Notes: generated by a model not told the origin, from the letters alone. Counted from the first letter of the stretch, positions 19,979 to 27,999 are shown. The stretch: 64,000 nt of DNA from Sulfolobus sp. S-194 (GCF_012222305.1 NZ_CP035730.1:682001-746000), one strand, 5' to 3'. Translations and numbers: made by a program.

Positions 19979-21173
19979 AAAACTCACCATAACCAACATC
20001 TCTGTTTACAACAGCACCGGGATATATTCTAGCGTAAGCACCAATTTTTACACCAGGCAATATGGTAACGTTTATTCCAGTTCTAACATGTCCACCGATA
20101 AATGCCCCTAATTTTTTTCTTCCACTACTTATTCTTTTCCCTTTTACATTAACCTTAACTTCTTTTTCGTCAAACCTTAAGTTAGCTATTAAAGTGCCCG
20201 CACCAAAATTTACATCTTCTGCAATGACAGAATCGCCAACATAACTAAGGTGTGGAATCTTAGATCCTTCCATAATTACACTTTCTTTTACTTCAACGGA
20301 TGCTCCTATTTTGTTTTTCTCAATCAGTACAGTATAAGGTCTTAAATAGGAATTTGGACCAATTTCGCTTCCTTTTCCAATATAAACTGGTCCTTCTATG
20401 TAAGTTCCCGATTTAATTTCTGCATCCTCATTAATGATAACTTTCCCTTTTATCTTTACATTATCTTCAACATTGCCAAGATTTTGACTAAATACAAGAT
20501 TATCTAAAGCCCATTTATTTACATCAATTATGTTCCAAGGTTTTCCTATATCCATCCAGTATCCTTCATACTCGATTACCTTTACTCTGTGATCTTTTAC
20601 CATAAGGTTTATGGCATCAGTAAGTTCAAGTTCTCCTCTTTCTGAGATAGATATTTTATCTAGATATGTAAAAATATCAGAATTGAATTTGTAAATACCA
20701 GCATTTATAAGATTTGATGGAGGTGTCTCTGGTTTTTCTATAATTTTAGCTAGGTTATTTTGATTATCTAATACAAGTACACCGTAATCTTTTGGATTAC
20801 TAACTTTAACACCTATTATTGCGTTTTCTTTTAGAGTTATTATGTTACATATTCCTTTCTCATCTGAAAAGAATAAATCTCCATAGATTACAATTGCTTC
20901 ATCGTTAAACTTTGCAGACAATATGGCCGCACCTGTCCCTTTTATGTCCTCTTTCTGAGTAACTATAGATATTTCTTTAAGTTTTTTCTCGAAATATTCT
21001 CTATTTTTAGAAGAAACTATTACAGTTATATCATTGATTCCACATTTTCTTAAATACTCTATCTGGTACTCGATTAATGGCTTTGAGAGAATTGGCACAA
21101 AAGCTTTAGGTCTTGTATGTGTAATTGGTTCTAATCTTTCACCAGAACCTGCAGCAAGAATAAATGCCTTCAT
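19968..21173 (-). CDS. Bifunctional sugar-1-phosphate nucleotidylyltransferase/acetyltransferase (ST0452-like)
   Basis: 401 residues. The N-terminal nucleotidylyltransferase domain starts KAFILAAGSGERLEPIT and includes KGTGAAILSAK. A C-terminal left-handed beta-helix of hexapeptide repeats (YIGKGSEIGPNSYLRP, GAFIGGHVRTGINVTILPG) carries acetyltransferase activity. I recall S. tokodaii ST0452 as a near-identical enzyme that makes dTDP-glucose and UDP-GlcNAc and acetylates GlcN-1-P and GalN-1-P. It should supply activated sugars for N-glycans and polysaccharides. A 211-bp spacer precedes it. Confidence 0.95.
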   Translation of the reverse strand: MKAFILAAGSGERLEPITHTRPKAFVPILSKPLIEYQIEYLRKCGINDITVIVSSKNREYFEKKLKEISIVTQKEDIKGTGAAILSAKFNDEAIVIYGDLFFSDEKGICNIITLKENAIIGVKVSNPKDYGVLVLDNQNNLAKIIEKPETPPSNLINAGIYKFNSDIFTYLDKISISERGELELTDAINLMVKDHRVKVIEYEGYWMDIGKPWNIIDVNKWALDNLVFSQNLGNVEDNVKIKGKVIINEDAEIKSGTYIEGPVYIGKGSEIGPNSYLRPYTVLIEKNKIGASVEVKESVIMEGSKIPHLSYVGDSVIAEDVNFGAGTLIANLRFDEKEVKVNVKGKRISSGRKKLGAFIGGHVRTGINVTILPGVKIGAYARIYPGAVVNRDVGYGEFFKV

Positions 21174-21384
21174 CCACTATTTATAAGTTAAATCTATTAT
21201 ATTTCATTAATCCTAACCTGAACTATGAGTTTTATAGTAACCTACATCGTTTTTATCTAAGGTTTTAAGAGACTATAAGTAGTATGACTTTTCTTAAAGA
21301 ATATGAAATAAAACATAGAAAATCATGATTTCATCAAAATATAACCTATCATAATATAGAAAATTTTATCATATAAAAATATAT

Positions 21385-21966
21385 TTAAGCTGGCGCTTTT
21401 AATAATTTAGTTTTTTCTACTTCTACTTTTCTTAGTGGATAGATTTTTTTAGCTTGCTGGAAAATATCGTTGGAAAGTTTTCCAAATACAATGTCTTGTA
21501 CAAACTCATCAAACGTAGTTTCAGATGCTCTAGTTGAAAGGATATTCCAAATTATTTTTCTAATCTCTGTCTTTTGCGACCTATGTGCCCTATAAGTGGT
21601 TAATGCTAATCCTTTAACTCTCAATACATAGCCATCCTTAGTTGTTACATCAGTAATAGCATCTATTTTTGAGCTTTTTCTTCTAACTAATGATCTGATA
21701 TAATCCCTTGATAGTTCATGACCAGCAAATCTTGTTAATAGTCTATCTCCTTCGACTCCTATTACCCTAAAGTATAAATGTACATAAACTAAACTATAAT
21801 CTCCGGTTAGATCATAAAGTGTAGTTTCTACTTTTCTGTTTAAAGCTTGGTTAGCATCAAACGCGGGTGTAGTACCTAAAATTACTTCTCCAAAAGTTTT
21901 AGGTGCAACTATCGTGAACCATTTCTTCAATTTCCACTTGTCCTTAATTGCTGTCTTTGACGACAT
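21385..21966 (-). CDS. rps3ae: Ribosomal protein S3Ae (eS1)
   Basis: A 193-residue small-subunit protein. Segments KDKWKLKKWFTIVAPKTFG near the N-terminus, LYDLTGDYSLVYVHLYFRV and the basic VRRKSSKIDAI are diagnostic of eS1. It is the terminal gene of a minus-strand series starting at L21e. The 211-bp spacer downstream is A+T rich and holds no gene I can support. Confidence 0.96.
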   Translation of the reverse strand: MSSKTAIKDKWKLKKWFTIVAPKTFGEVILGTTPAFDANQALNRKVETTLYDLTGDYSLVYVHLYFRVIGVEGDRLLTRFAGHELSRDYIRSLVRRKSSKIDAITDVTTKDGYVLRVKGLALTTYRAHRSQKTEIRKIIWNILSTRASETTFDEFVQDIVFGKLSNDIFQQAKKIYPLRKVEVEKTKLLKAPA

Positions 21967-22003
21967 GCTAATCTTCTTATTTCATACTTTTATAAAAAGT
22001 TCA

Positions 22004-22687
22004 CTACTCTATTTTCCTCGTTAATTTAATGTATAACTTTCTTAGTAACCTTATAATCGTTCTTGCCTCTTCCTCATCACTAATTCCTTTAGTTAGGACT
22101 CTTTTTAATGCTATGTACATAGCTTCATCTACTTCATTACTTTTTATCAAATTTACTAAATCTCTAGAGTATTTATTAATAAGTGATATAGCCTCTCCGC
22201 TAATAATTGGTTTATTTTCTCCTCGACTTTTCCATATTTCGTAAAGCACTATACCAACAGCATGAGATAAATTAAGGACAGGATATTCTGGATTTCCTGG
22301 AATAAATAAGAGTAAATCAGATTTTGCTATCTCTTCTCTTGTAAGGCCCACACTCTCTCTACCAAATATCAGTGCTACTTTTTTCCCTTCTATTAATCTC
22401 GGTAATTCCCAAGGTCTAATTGATTTTCTTAATATATCTCCTTTTATATCAGCTATACTAGAAGTAGCAATTTTAAGTTCAACATCTTTTATTGCTTCAT
22501 CAAAGTTATTTACTATTTTTGCTTTTTCTAAGTATTCTAAACCTTTAGCAGAAAATTTTTTTGCTTCTTCTATGTCACAATGCGGATTTACTATATATAA
22601 TTCATCTACTAGAAAATTTTTTGCTAATCTACTAATGAATCCTAGGTTATACGATCCTTCTGGTTCAACTATCACTAATCTTATCAT
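22004..22687 (-). CDS. trmJ: TrmJ-like SPOUT tRNA (Cm32) 2'-O-methyltransferase
   Basis: A 227-residue SpoU/TrmH-class methyltransferase. It starts MIRLVIVEPEGSYNLGFISRLAKNF (motif 1), with motif 2 in KKVALIFGRESVGLTREEI and motif 3 in YPVLNLSHAVGIVLYEIW. S. acidocaldarius TrmJ methylates C32 of tRNAs. The C-terminal helical part fits TrmJ dimers. It overlaps the upstream methyltransferase gene by 23 bp. Confidence 0.88.
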   Translation of the reverse strand: MIRLVIVEPEGSYNLGFISRLAKNFLVDELYIVNPHCDIEEAKKFSAKGLEYLEKAKIVNNFDEAIKDVELKIATSSIADIKGDILRKSIRPWELPRLIEGKKVALIFGRESVGLTREEIAKSDLLLFIPGNPEYPVLNLSHAVGIVLYEIWKSRGENKPIISGEAISLINKYSRDLVNLIKSNEVDEAMYIALKRVLTKGISDEEEARTIIRLLRKLYIKLTRKIE

Positions 22688-23270
22688 TATATATCTCTAA
22701 AGCATAAAGGGTTTCAAAACCTATAGTTTTCTCTTTTCTTAATGAAATTCTATATTTTAGTTCGCTAATGATTTCTTGCAAATAGTCTTCATCATCCAAA
22801 GAAGAATATAATGTATAAATCCTTTTTGCTTTACCACTTCTCAAGAACCTTAGTAGTACATCGACTCCAGTTTTACCACCTGACCAACTATATTCGATCC
22901 ATCTGTTGTATTCTTCATAAGGTAAGTATGGAGGGTTAAATATAGCTACATCAAAATTTACACTATATCGAAAACATTCCATTAAATCGCAATTTAAAAT
23001 ATAATAAGATGTAAATGGATACATTCTTAAAGTGCATAAGGTAGCTTCTGTAGCTAATGGATTTATATCTACAAAAGCAACCTCTTTTGCTCCCTGAAAT
23101 AGGGAATGTAAACCCAAAATTCCAGTTCCAGTCCCAATATCAATTACTTTTTCCCCTTTATTTATCTTTATTATATCTAATAATAATTCTGTATCATCTG
23201 ATGGTTCATAAGTTTCATCATTTATACAGATTTTGTATTTATTATATTTAATAATTCTAAAACTTGACAT
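22665..23270 (-). CDS. HemK/Mtq2-like class I SAM methyltransferase (release-factor glutamine type)
   Basis: A 201-residue Rossmann methyltransferase. SAM motif I is VIDIGTGTGILGLHSL (near residue 41) and the catalytic NPPYLPYEE is near 110, the NPPY signature of enzymes methylating glutamine or adenine amides. Start CINDETYEPSDDTELLLDII is the archaeal/eukaryal Mtq2 (HemK2) pattern. Its probable substrate is the GGQ glutamine of aRF1, encoded at 46.6 kb. It overlaps ksgA by 49 bp. Confidence 0.82.
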   Translation of the reverse strand: MSSFRIIKYNKYKICINDETYEPSDDTELLLDIIKINKGEKVIDIGTGTGILGLHSLFQGAKEVAFVDINPLATEATLCTLRMYPFTSYYILNCDLMECFRYSVNFDVAIFNPPYLPYEEYNRWIEYSWSGGKTGVDVLLRFLRSGKAKRIYTLYSSLDDEDYLQEIISELKYRISLRKEKTIGFETLYALEIYNDKISDS

Positions 23271-23881
23271 GGTCTAAAATCCCTTACTCTTTTATTTATA
23301 TCCGTACTTGAAGAAGATAAATTACATAGTTTTATAGCATTTGTAATTTTTTTATTTCTGTATTTACTTATGCATTTTATAATTAAATTTATTTTCTCAT
23401 CATAATTCCTAATTCTTGTCAAAAGAACAATAGTAGAGTAAACCCTTGGTTTTGGTTTAAAAAACCATGGTGGAATATTTTCTTTCACATCTATTTTATA
23501 ATAATAATTTAATATGAAAGATATGTAAGTAGGGTCATTTAATATTTTTTTAACAAAATCATATTGTAAAATGAGACTTAATTTCTTAATTTGATTTATT
23601 CTCATTATTTCTTCAAAGAATTCATAAGTGATATAATATGGCAACGATGAAACTATTTGACCTCTTATTACGGGTAGGAATCTAGCGTCAGCTATAACAA
23701 GATTATGAAGATAAGAAGAAAATCTCTTATCAATTTCAATTACTACGTCTGGTTTAATATATTTAGTAATATTACCTTTTCCACCACCAATTTCAATTAT
23801 TGGTCTAAAAGAGAGATCAACATAAGAAACAAATTTTTTTATAGTTTCCTCATTGACTAGAAAATGTTGACCCAGATTCAT
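23222..23881 (-). CDS. ksgA: KsgA/Dim1-like rRNA adenine dimethyltransferase, short
   Basis: A 219-residue member of the rRNA adenine N6-dimethyltransferase family. It starts MNLGQHFLVNEETIKKFV, with SAM motif I IEIGGGKGNITKYI. The catalytic motif IV, normally NLPY, reads SSLPYYI (near residue 80). The C-terminal domain is shorter than in bacterial KsgA. Expected role: dimethylation of the two adenines near the 16S 3' end. The motif IV asparagine is replaced by serine, so activity needs checking. It overlaps the DUF655 gene by 32 bp. Confidence 0.85.
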   Translation of the reverse strand: MNLGQHFLVNEETIKKFVSYVDLSFRPIIEIGGGKGNITKYIKPDVVIEIDKRFSSYLHNLVIADARFLPVIRGQIVSSLPYYITYEFFEEIMRINQIKKLSLILQYDFVKKILNDPTYISFILNYYYKIDVKENIPPWFFKPKPRVYSTIVLLTRIRNYDEKINLIIKCISKYRNKKITNAIKLCNLSSSSTDINKRVRDFRPCQVLELLNIINTKSV

Positions 23882-24521
23882 TATATTTTCCCAATTTCTC
23901 TAGGTACCCTATGTAGATAGAGTGCTCACCAAGTTTTTTACTCTTTTCATCAAATAAAGGATATACAAATAGATAATATTTTTCTCCTCCTTGTAATTCT
24001 TTAATTATCCTCTCAATGAGCAAACCTACAACATCTTTTATCCCTACTCTGGTCTCAATATCTTTAAAATCGACAAAGGGTTGCCTCTTTCTCTCTTCCA
24101 GTATTATTCTTAGCGTTTTTTTACCTATGTTTGGTAAAAGCTCTAGAGCATGTAGTTTTAAGGTAAGTGGTTCTGCTTTATTGAAAAACTCAACAAATAT
24201 AGACGATTTATCTTCTGTAATTATCTTTCTAATAACTTTTGGTAGTTCATCCTTAGCAACACTTGTCAGATCTTCATAAGTTATGTGGAAATCAATCTTT
24301 ATGGGCGAATTTTCTAATTCTAATCTTTGTTCTATCTGGAAATCAATGTTAGCTGATAAAGGAGTAGCCTCCATAAGCATAAAATAATCCTCTCCTAGTA
24401 GCTGCATAACAGGTCTGTTTTTATGTTGTGCATGTTTATCCAGCGGATTGCCTTGCCTCATATAGTCTAAAATGTATGCAATCTTTTCCATTCTGACTTT
24501 TACATCCCTTCGTCTCTGCAT
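23850..24521 (-). CDS. DUF655 family protein (predicted RNA-binding)
   Basis: COG1491/DUF655 protein. YILDYMRQGNPLDKHAQHKN and VMQLLGEDYFMLMEATP are the family's hallmarks. A helix-hairpin-helix-like LLPNIGKKTLRIILEERKRQ lies near the C-terminal third. I prefer the ATG at 24521 (MQRRRDVKVRMEK, 223 residues) over the ATG at 24557, which overlaps rpo4. The order rpo4-DUF655-ksgA-HemK is conserved in archaea and suggests a ribosome/tRNA-related role. Confidence 0.85.
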   Translation of the reverse strand: MQRRRDVKVRMEKIAYILDYMRQGNPLDKHAQHKNRPVMQLLGEDYFMLMEATPLSANIDFQIEQRLELENSPIKIDFHITYEDLTSVAKDELPKVIRKIITEDKSSIFVEFFNKAEPLTLKLHALELLPNIGKKTLRIILEERKRQPFVDFKDIETRVGIKDVVGLLIERIIKELQGGEKYYLFVYPLFDEKSKKLGEHSIYIGYLEKLGKYNESGSTFSSQ

Positions 24522-24553
24522 ACACAATATATTTGTTTTAAAGAGTAAAAATC

Positions 24554-24907
24554 TCAACTCTCCATGTGTGACTTAACTATACTAATTATTTTCTGTATTT
24601 GTTCAGTAGTATAAGTTTTTCCAGAATCTAATACTAAAATTGATCTAACTTCTTCTATTGTGGTAGGGCAAATACTTGCAATTATTGCTCTTACATCCTC
24701 TCTCTGTACAATTTCTTTTAATTCATCCATTATCTTTAATGCGTCCTCACTGCTGCATTTAGATACACTATTTAAATATTCAAAAGTCCTTTGTAAAATA
24801 GTAGAAGAAGTACCATTAGATATAAGATCTTGAAGAATTTTTTTAGCAAAAGAATAAGGCACATAATGCTCCTCTTCTATTTTTAGAGAAAAAGACAAGA
24901 CCTTCAC
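24554..24907 (-). CDS. rpo4: DNA-directed RNA polymerase subunit Rpo4 (F)
   Basis: A 117-residue RNA polymerase stalk subunit, the partner of Rpo7. VPYSFAKKILQDLISNG is near the start, and the HRDC-like helical C-terminus includes ICPTTIEEVRSILV and YTTEQIQKIISIVKSH. It overlaps the L21e stop by 4 bp (ATGA). The stalk helps transcription initiation and termination. Confidence 0.93.
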   Translation of the reverse strand: MKVLSFSLKIEEEHYVPYSFAKKILQDLISNGTSSTILQRTFEYLNSVSKCSSEDALKIMDELKEIVQREDVRAIIASICPTTIEEVRSILVLDSGKTYTTEQIQKIISIVKSHMES

Positions 24908-25215
24908 CCATTTTTAATACCATTAAATCTTGCTAAGTGTTCTGGTCTAACTATGATAACCTTCTCTTTATCACCTAATGTAACTCTTACAATATAGGCT
25001 TTACCTCTTTTTCCTTGAATTATACCCACCTTACCATGATATCTTCTATGAGGCATTCCTTTATGTATAGAAGGATTAATTTTAATTACTACATAATCTC
25101 CTTCTTTAAATTCTTCCATTAATAGACTTAATCTTGGTACTGCACCTCTTTCTCTCACATTCTTAGTTAATAGCTTTCTCGTTCTTGTTCGATAACCTTT
25201 TGAATGCTTAACCAT
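24904..25215 (-). CDS. rpl21e: Ribosomal protein L21e (eL21)
   Basis: A 103-residue basic large-subunit protein, starting VKHSKGYRTRTRKLLTKNVR, with YVVIKINPSIHKGMPHRRYHGKVG typical of eL21. It is the first gene of the minus-strand run L21e-Rpo4-DUF655-KsgA-HemK-TrmJ-S3Ae. The upstream side (25216 onward) is the accessory island, so its promoter sits at the island edge. Confidence 0.96.
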   Translation of the reverse strand: MVKHSKGYRTRTRKLLTKNVRERGAVPRLSLLMEEFKEGDYVVIKINPSIHKGMPHRRYHGKVGIIQGKRGKAYIVRVTLGDKEKVIIVRPEHLARFNGIKNG

Positions 25216-25732
25216 GTTTATTCCTTATCAAACTAAAACTAAGTAACAATTAAGATTTTTGTTTTCCTTTGCTGGTAATTAGGAATTCATTTCTTTCAAG
25301 ATACGCTAATAATATAGTGAAAATCTATTATATTTATAGATTATTTTTAAATAAGCCTCATATAACAAAGAGAAGTATAATAAGTATAGTATACTATTTC
25401 TAGAAATTTTTCGCATTATTTTATACATATGCTAAAGCATGAATGAACACACAAGATTATCTGAAATAGTACGTACTATTAAAGAAGAATTAACTCTACT
25501 AAAATATTCATAATTAGGATTGTTATACTCTCTAAGACCTTAAAGGCATTAAATACAATTCCTCTAACAATCCCGTGCAGCATTTTGTGTAAAATTCTAG
25601 GATAGATTGTTTTTAAAAGAACTGCGTTTAAGACTGTAATATTTTTATATTAAGACTGTAATATATTATTACATATTTTAAATTAAGAGCAAATATTTAT
25701 ATGAATTATATAATGTTACGATTTTCCTATAA
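25216..25732. other. Non-coding A+T-rich spacer at island edge
   Basis: 517 bp with no gene I can support. It includes the L21e promoter side and a 24-codon frame at 25441-25515 (MNEHTRLSEIVRTIKEEL) that is too short to call. A 15-bp direct repeat TTAAGACTGTAATAT occurs at 25628-25642 and 25650-25664 (period 22 bp). Near the right edge, an ATG at 25701 opens a tiny frame that the insertion sequence seems to interrupt. Confidence 0.5.
25628..25664. repeat. Tandem 15-bp direct repeat, period 22 bp
   Basis: Two exact copies of TTAAGACTGTAATAT are separated by 7 bp of A/T. The 22-bp spacing is about two helical turns, so a protein could bind both copies on one face. No adjacent gene start makes the regulated target obvious. 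Confidence 0.6.
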
Positions 25733-25817
25733 ACCCTAGACTCCAAATTCATTTTACAAAAATAATTACAGGGAATAATTATCTATTATCTTGAAAATTT
25801 TGTAATTAGAGAAAAAG

Positions 25818-25890
25818 TTTAGGGTAGATGTAGTTTGGTATTACTTTAGGGGAGAAACACTTGAAAACACCAGACTACATCTACCCTAAA
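25818..25890 (+). promoter_or_regulatory. Long stem-loop enclosing the transposase start
   Basis: 22-nt arms at 25818-25839 and 25869-25890 pair with a single mismatch and are closed by GGT/ACC. The 29-nt loop (25840-25868) holds GGGGAG and the TTG start codon at loop positions 22-24. The 3' arm is coding (codons 4 to 10). The decayed copy has the same architecture with unrelated stem bases (28089-28150). Probable role: control of transposase translation or mRNA stability, or a DNA-level signal. Confidence 0.75.
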
Positions 25891-26883
25891 ATACGTGTAC
25901 AAATCGAGGAAAAAATATTTTCCATCATAAACTTCAAGGGAAGAAAGGCAGAAGAAGTCAAGAAAACACTTGTAACAGCAGCACTAACAAAAGATTCCGT
26001 GGAAAACAAGGCAAAAGAATTTGACATATCACCACAAACAGTAAGAAACTACGTGGAAGAACAACCACAAGTAATAGAACAAATGCTAAACGTGATCAAA
26101 ACAATCTCCATCAAGCAACTAAGCGAAAGAAAACGCGTAAAAATTTCAATAGACTGGACATCAATAAAATACAAAGGAAAACCCGTAGAAGGAACAAGCG
26201 GATCAAAACAAGGTTACTCATGGAACTACGCGACAGCAACAACAAGAGTAAAGGGAAAAACACTAATACTAGCATTCACACGCGTAGAAAAAGGAATGAC
26301 CAGACTAGAGATAGTTGAAAACCTAGTAAAACAAATACTAGCATTGGGCCTAGAAATAGAACTAATAGCACTAGATGCCGGATTTTACTCAGTAGATGTA
26401 ATCAACTACTTATCAAGGTTTAACTTCATCATCGGAGTACCCGTGGAAAAGGTTGGAATACATCGAAACTTCGACGGCGATTACACTGCAAAATCAAGAG
26501 GCAAAAAAGCAAAATTCAGACTAATAATACACCATGGTAGGGAAAAGGAGTACCTGGCTAAAGGGACAAACCTAGACGTAAATAGGAGTATGGTTGTAAA
26601 GTGGTATAACAAGGTTAGAACACCAATAGAAACATCATACAAGTTGATCAAATCTTTCCTAATCTTCACGTCATCAAGGAGTCGCTTATTCCGCTTGTTT
26701 ATCTTCGTCCTAGCAATGTTAATCTATACACTATACTTGCTCCTCAAGGGGACGACGAGCAAGGAAGATTTTCGCTTACTCCTAATCGCCTTGTTTTTAC
26801 AGGATAATATTACAACTATTCAAGAATATTTAGTTAAAATATTTTATCCACTTTTTAATTCACTTGAATTATTTTCGGGGTGA
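25861..26883 (+). CDS. DDE transposase of the IS element
   Basis: 340 residues from a TTG start. A helix-turn-helix-like AKEFDISPQTVRNYV lies at about 51-65. Likely catalytic residues are D98 in SIDWTSIKY, D172 in IALDAGFYSVDV and E257 in VRTPIETSYKLIKSF, which matches the IS4-superfamily spacing pattern. The C-terminus is hydrophobic (FIFVLAMLIYTLYLLL). Codon choice is distinct from neighbours, with many ACA/CTA codons in the 5' half. It is full length, so the element could be active. Confidence 0.9.
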   Translation: MKTPDYIYPKIRVQIEEKIFSIINFKGRKAEEVKKTLVTAALTKDSVENKAKEFDISPQTVRNYVEEQPQVIEQMLNVIKTISIKQLSERKRVKISIDWTSIKYKGKPVEGTSGSKQGYSWNYATATTRVKGKTLILAFTRVEKGMTRLEIVENLVKQILALGLEIELIALDAGFYSVDVINYLSRFNFIIGVPVEKVGIHRNFDGDYTAKSRGKKAKFRLIIHHGREKEYLAKGTNLDVNRSMVVKWYNKVRTPIETSYKLIKSFLIFTSSRSRLFRLFIFVLAMLIYTLYLLLKGTTSKEDFRLLLIALFLQDNITTIQEYLVKIFYPLFNSLELFSG

Positions 26884-26902
26884 TGAATTTGGGGTCTAGG
26901 GT

Positions 26903-27327
26903 AAACGCTACCTGTGTTTAAACTGTGGATGCAAACGTCCTATATATTAGATATAAAATTTTTGTAATTTTTGTAATATTAGTGATTTACAACTAATACT
27001 TCTTCCTTATTTAAGGTTCTTTCAAAATCTAACTCAAAACTTTTAAGAGTATTTATCTATCTCTATATAAGAATGGATTTACAAACACTATATATACTTG
27101 AACTACATATACTTGAAAAGGTATTCTTCTGATCTAATTACATAGAGTAGACAATATACTATATTTTATTATAACTCGCCTATATCTTGATAAGCACATA
27201 TAAAGTTAACAATATCCATCTTGTTCTTTTATTATTCTATCTATTGAAATATAGAGAGTCAAGGTATAACGTAATTTATGGTCGAAAACAATATAAGGGA
27301 TTACAAAAATATTTATTCCTTGGGCAC
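26903..27327. other. Non-coding spacer between IS and tRNA-Leu
   Basis: 425 bp of A+T-rich DNA. Next to the IS the frame YLCLNCGCKRPIY-stop (26911-26949) continues the tiny frame that starts at 25701 on the other side of the IS, so the insertion may have split a 25-codon ORF. TATACTTGAA occurs twice around 27096-27118. An AATATAAGGG stretch about 37 bp before the tRNA is a plausible TATA region. I see no other gene. Confidence 0.45.
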
Positions 27328-27582
27328 GCGGGGGTGCCCGAGCTGGTCAAAGGGGGCGGACTTAAGACCCCCAAGTAAGAGATCCGCTGGCGAAGGCCTG
27401 CACGGGTTCAAATCCCACCCCCCGCACGCTGTATTTCTAATGTAAAATTCTACAATCTTATCTAAAGGACCAACGTAAAGGTACCTTAACTTAGGCTTCG
27501 AATGATCAATATAGTAGACATAATACTTCCCCTTATTCTCACGTATAGAGAAGTTGTACGTACGTATAACTTCACGTGCCAT
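27313..27582 (-). pseudogene. SSV-type integrase N-terminal fragment, int(N), running into the tRNA-Leu att site
   Basis: The frame starts at ATG 27582. Residues 10-50 contain SIRENKGKYYVYYIDHSKPK and LYVGPLDKIVEFYI, clearly like the SSV1 integrase N-terminus (ERKGRYYVY, then RYVGPLADVVESYL as I recall it). It then reads antisense through the tRNA 3' half (GGWDLNPCRPSP) and ends just past it. SSV-type integrases carry attP inside the gene, so integration splits them into int(N) at the tRNA and int(C) at the far end. No catalytic int(C) domain is visible in this window. Confidence 0.85.
27328..27426 (+). tRNA. tRNA-Leu(UAA) with 15-nt intron and mispaired T stem
   Basis: The acceptor GCGGGGG pairs with CCCCCGC, discriminator A. 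The anticodon stem GCGGA/TCCGC encloses CTTAAG plus A, with anticodon TAA at 27363-27365. A 15-nt intron at 27367-27381 sits at the canonical 37/38 site, and its TAAG can pair with CTTA of the loop. A long variable arm is present. The T stem reads ACGGG/CCCAC, so positions 49-65 and 50-64 are A.C and C.A mismatches; the other two Leu tRNAs here have GTGGG/CCCAC. CCA is not encoded. It is the att site of an integrated element. Confidence 0.92.
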
Positions 27583-27604
27583 AATTCGTTTTTCTGCATG
27601 AAAG

Positions 27605-27628
27605 CTTAAAAGTTGCGTACATTGTACG
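27605..27628 (-). promoter_or_regulatory. int(N) TATA box and upstream palindrome
   Basis: On the minus strand CTTTTAAGC, about 28 bp before the int(N) ATG, is a good TATA box for a leaderless transcript. Directly upstream is a 13-bp palindrome CGTACATTGTACG (27616-27628; perfect 6-bp arms, one central base) over the BRE position. It is a candidate operator for integrase control. Confidence 0.5.
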
Positions 27629-27999
27629 GAAAAATGTGGAATTGAAAGAAGATATCATAGTGTCCTCATTCAACTATTTCTAAAATTTTTGCATATAATA
27701 ATGTATTAATTCAATATTTGTATTCCTTATAAAGAAAGGCTATTTAATAAAAATTTTATATATAAACGATGATAGTATGAAGATGTAAAAATATTTTTTA
27801 ATATGTGAAAATCAAATTTAAGAAACAGATATTGTTTAGTAAAAATTCTATGGATTTTTAGGTCTAGTTTTGATTCTCTAAGTTTTATTATTTCATTATA
27901 TAAAATTCCTTTTTTATAAAGATAAGAAATGTTCATAATAATTTCATTCTTCTTTTTGTTATTTACAAGATTAATGGATAATTTACGTGTTTCTCATTA
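27629..27999. other. A+T-rich non-coding stretch between int(N) and second IS
   Basis: 371 bp, very A+T rich. A 69-codon minus-strand frame (27727-27936) is low-complexity and lacks recognisable motifs, so I do not call it. This is probably residue of the integrated element. No repeats or RNA signals stand out. Confidence 0.45.

Larger units (their letters stand above)
25733..26902 (+). mobile_element. Insertion sequence, about 1.17 kb, apparently intact (ISH3/IS4-like)
   Basis: The element is bounded by 20-bp imperfect terminal inverted repeats, ACCCTAGACTCCAAATTCAT at 25733-25752 and its complement with one mismatch at 26883-26902. It encodes one full-length DDE transposase. Subterminal TTTTACAAAAAT after the left repeat is shared with the second copy at 28000-29164. 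No clear target duplication is visible beyond two or three A residues. The family assignment is by overall resemblance to Sulfolobus ISC-type ISH3/IS4 elements. Confidence 0.85.

Noticed and set aside
21174..21384. Possible C/D sRNA in the spacer before S3Ae (minus-strand TTGATGAAA)
   Set aside because: No CTGA box at a suitable distance and no G+C-rich guide. The elements do not form the C-D'-C'-D layout.
27187..27378. 63-codon plus-strand frame that runs through the 5' half of tRNA-Leu(UAA)
   Set aside because: It overlaps a clear tRNA and has no recognisable protein features.
27727..27936. 69-codon minus-strand frame between int(N) and the second IS
   Set aside because: Very A+T rich, low complexity, no motif, no promoter at the expected distance. 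Probably chance.
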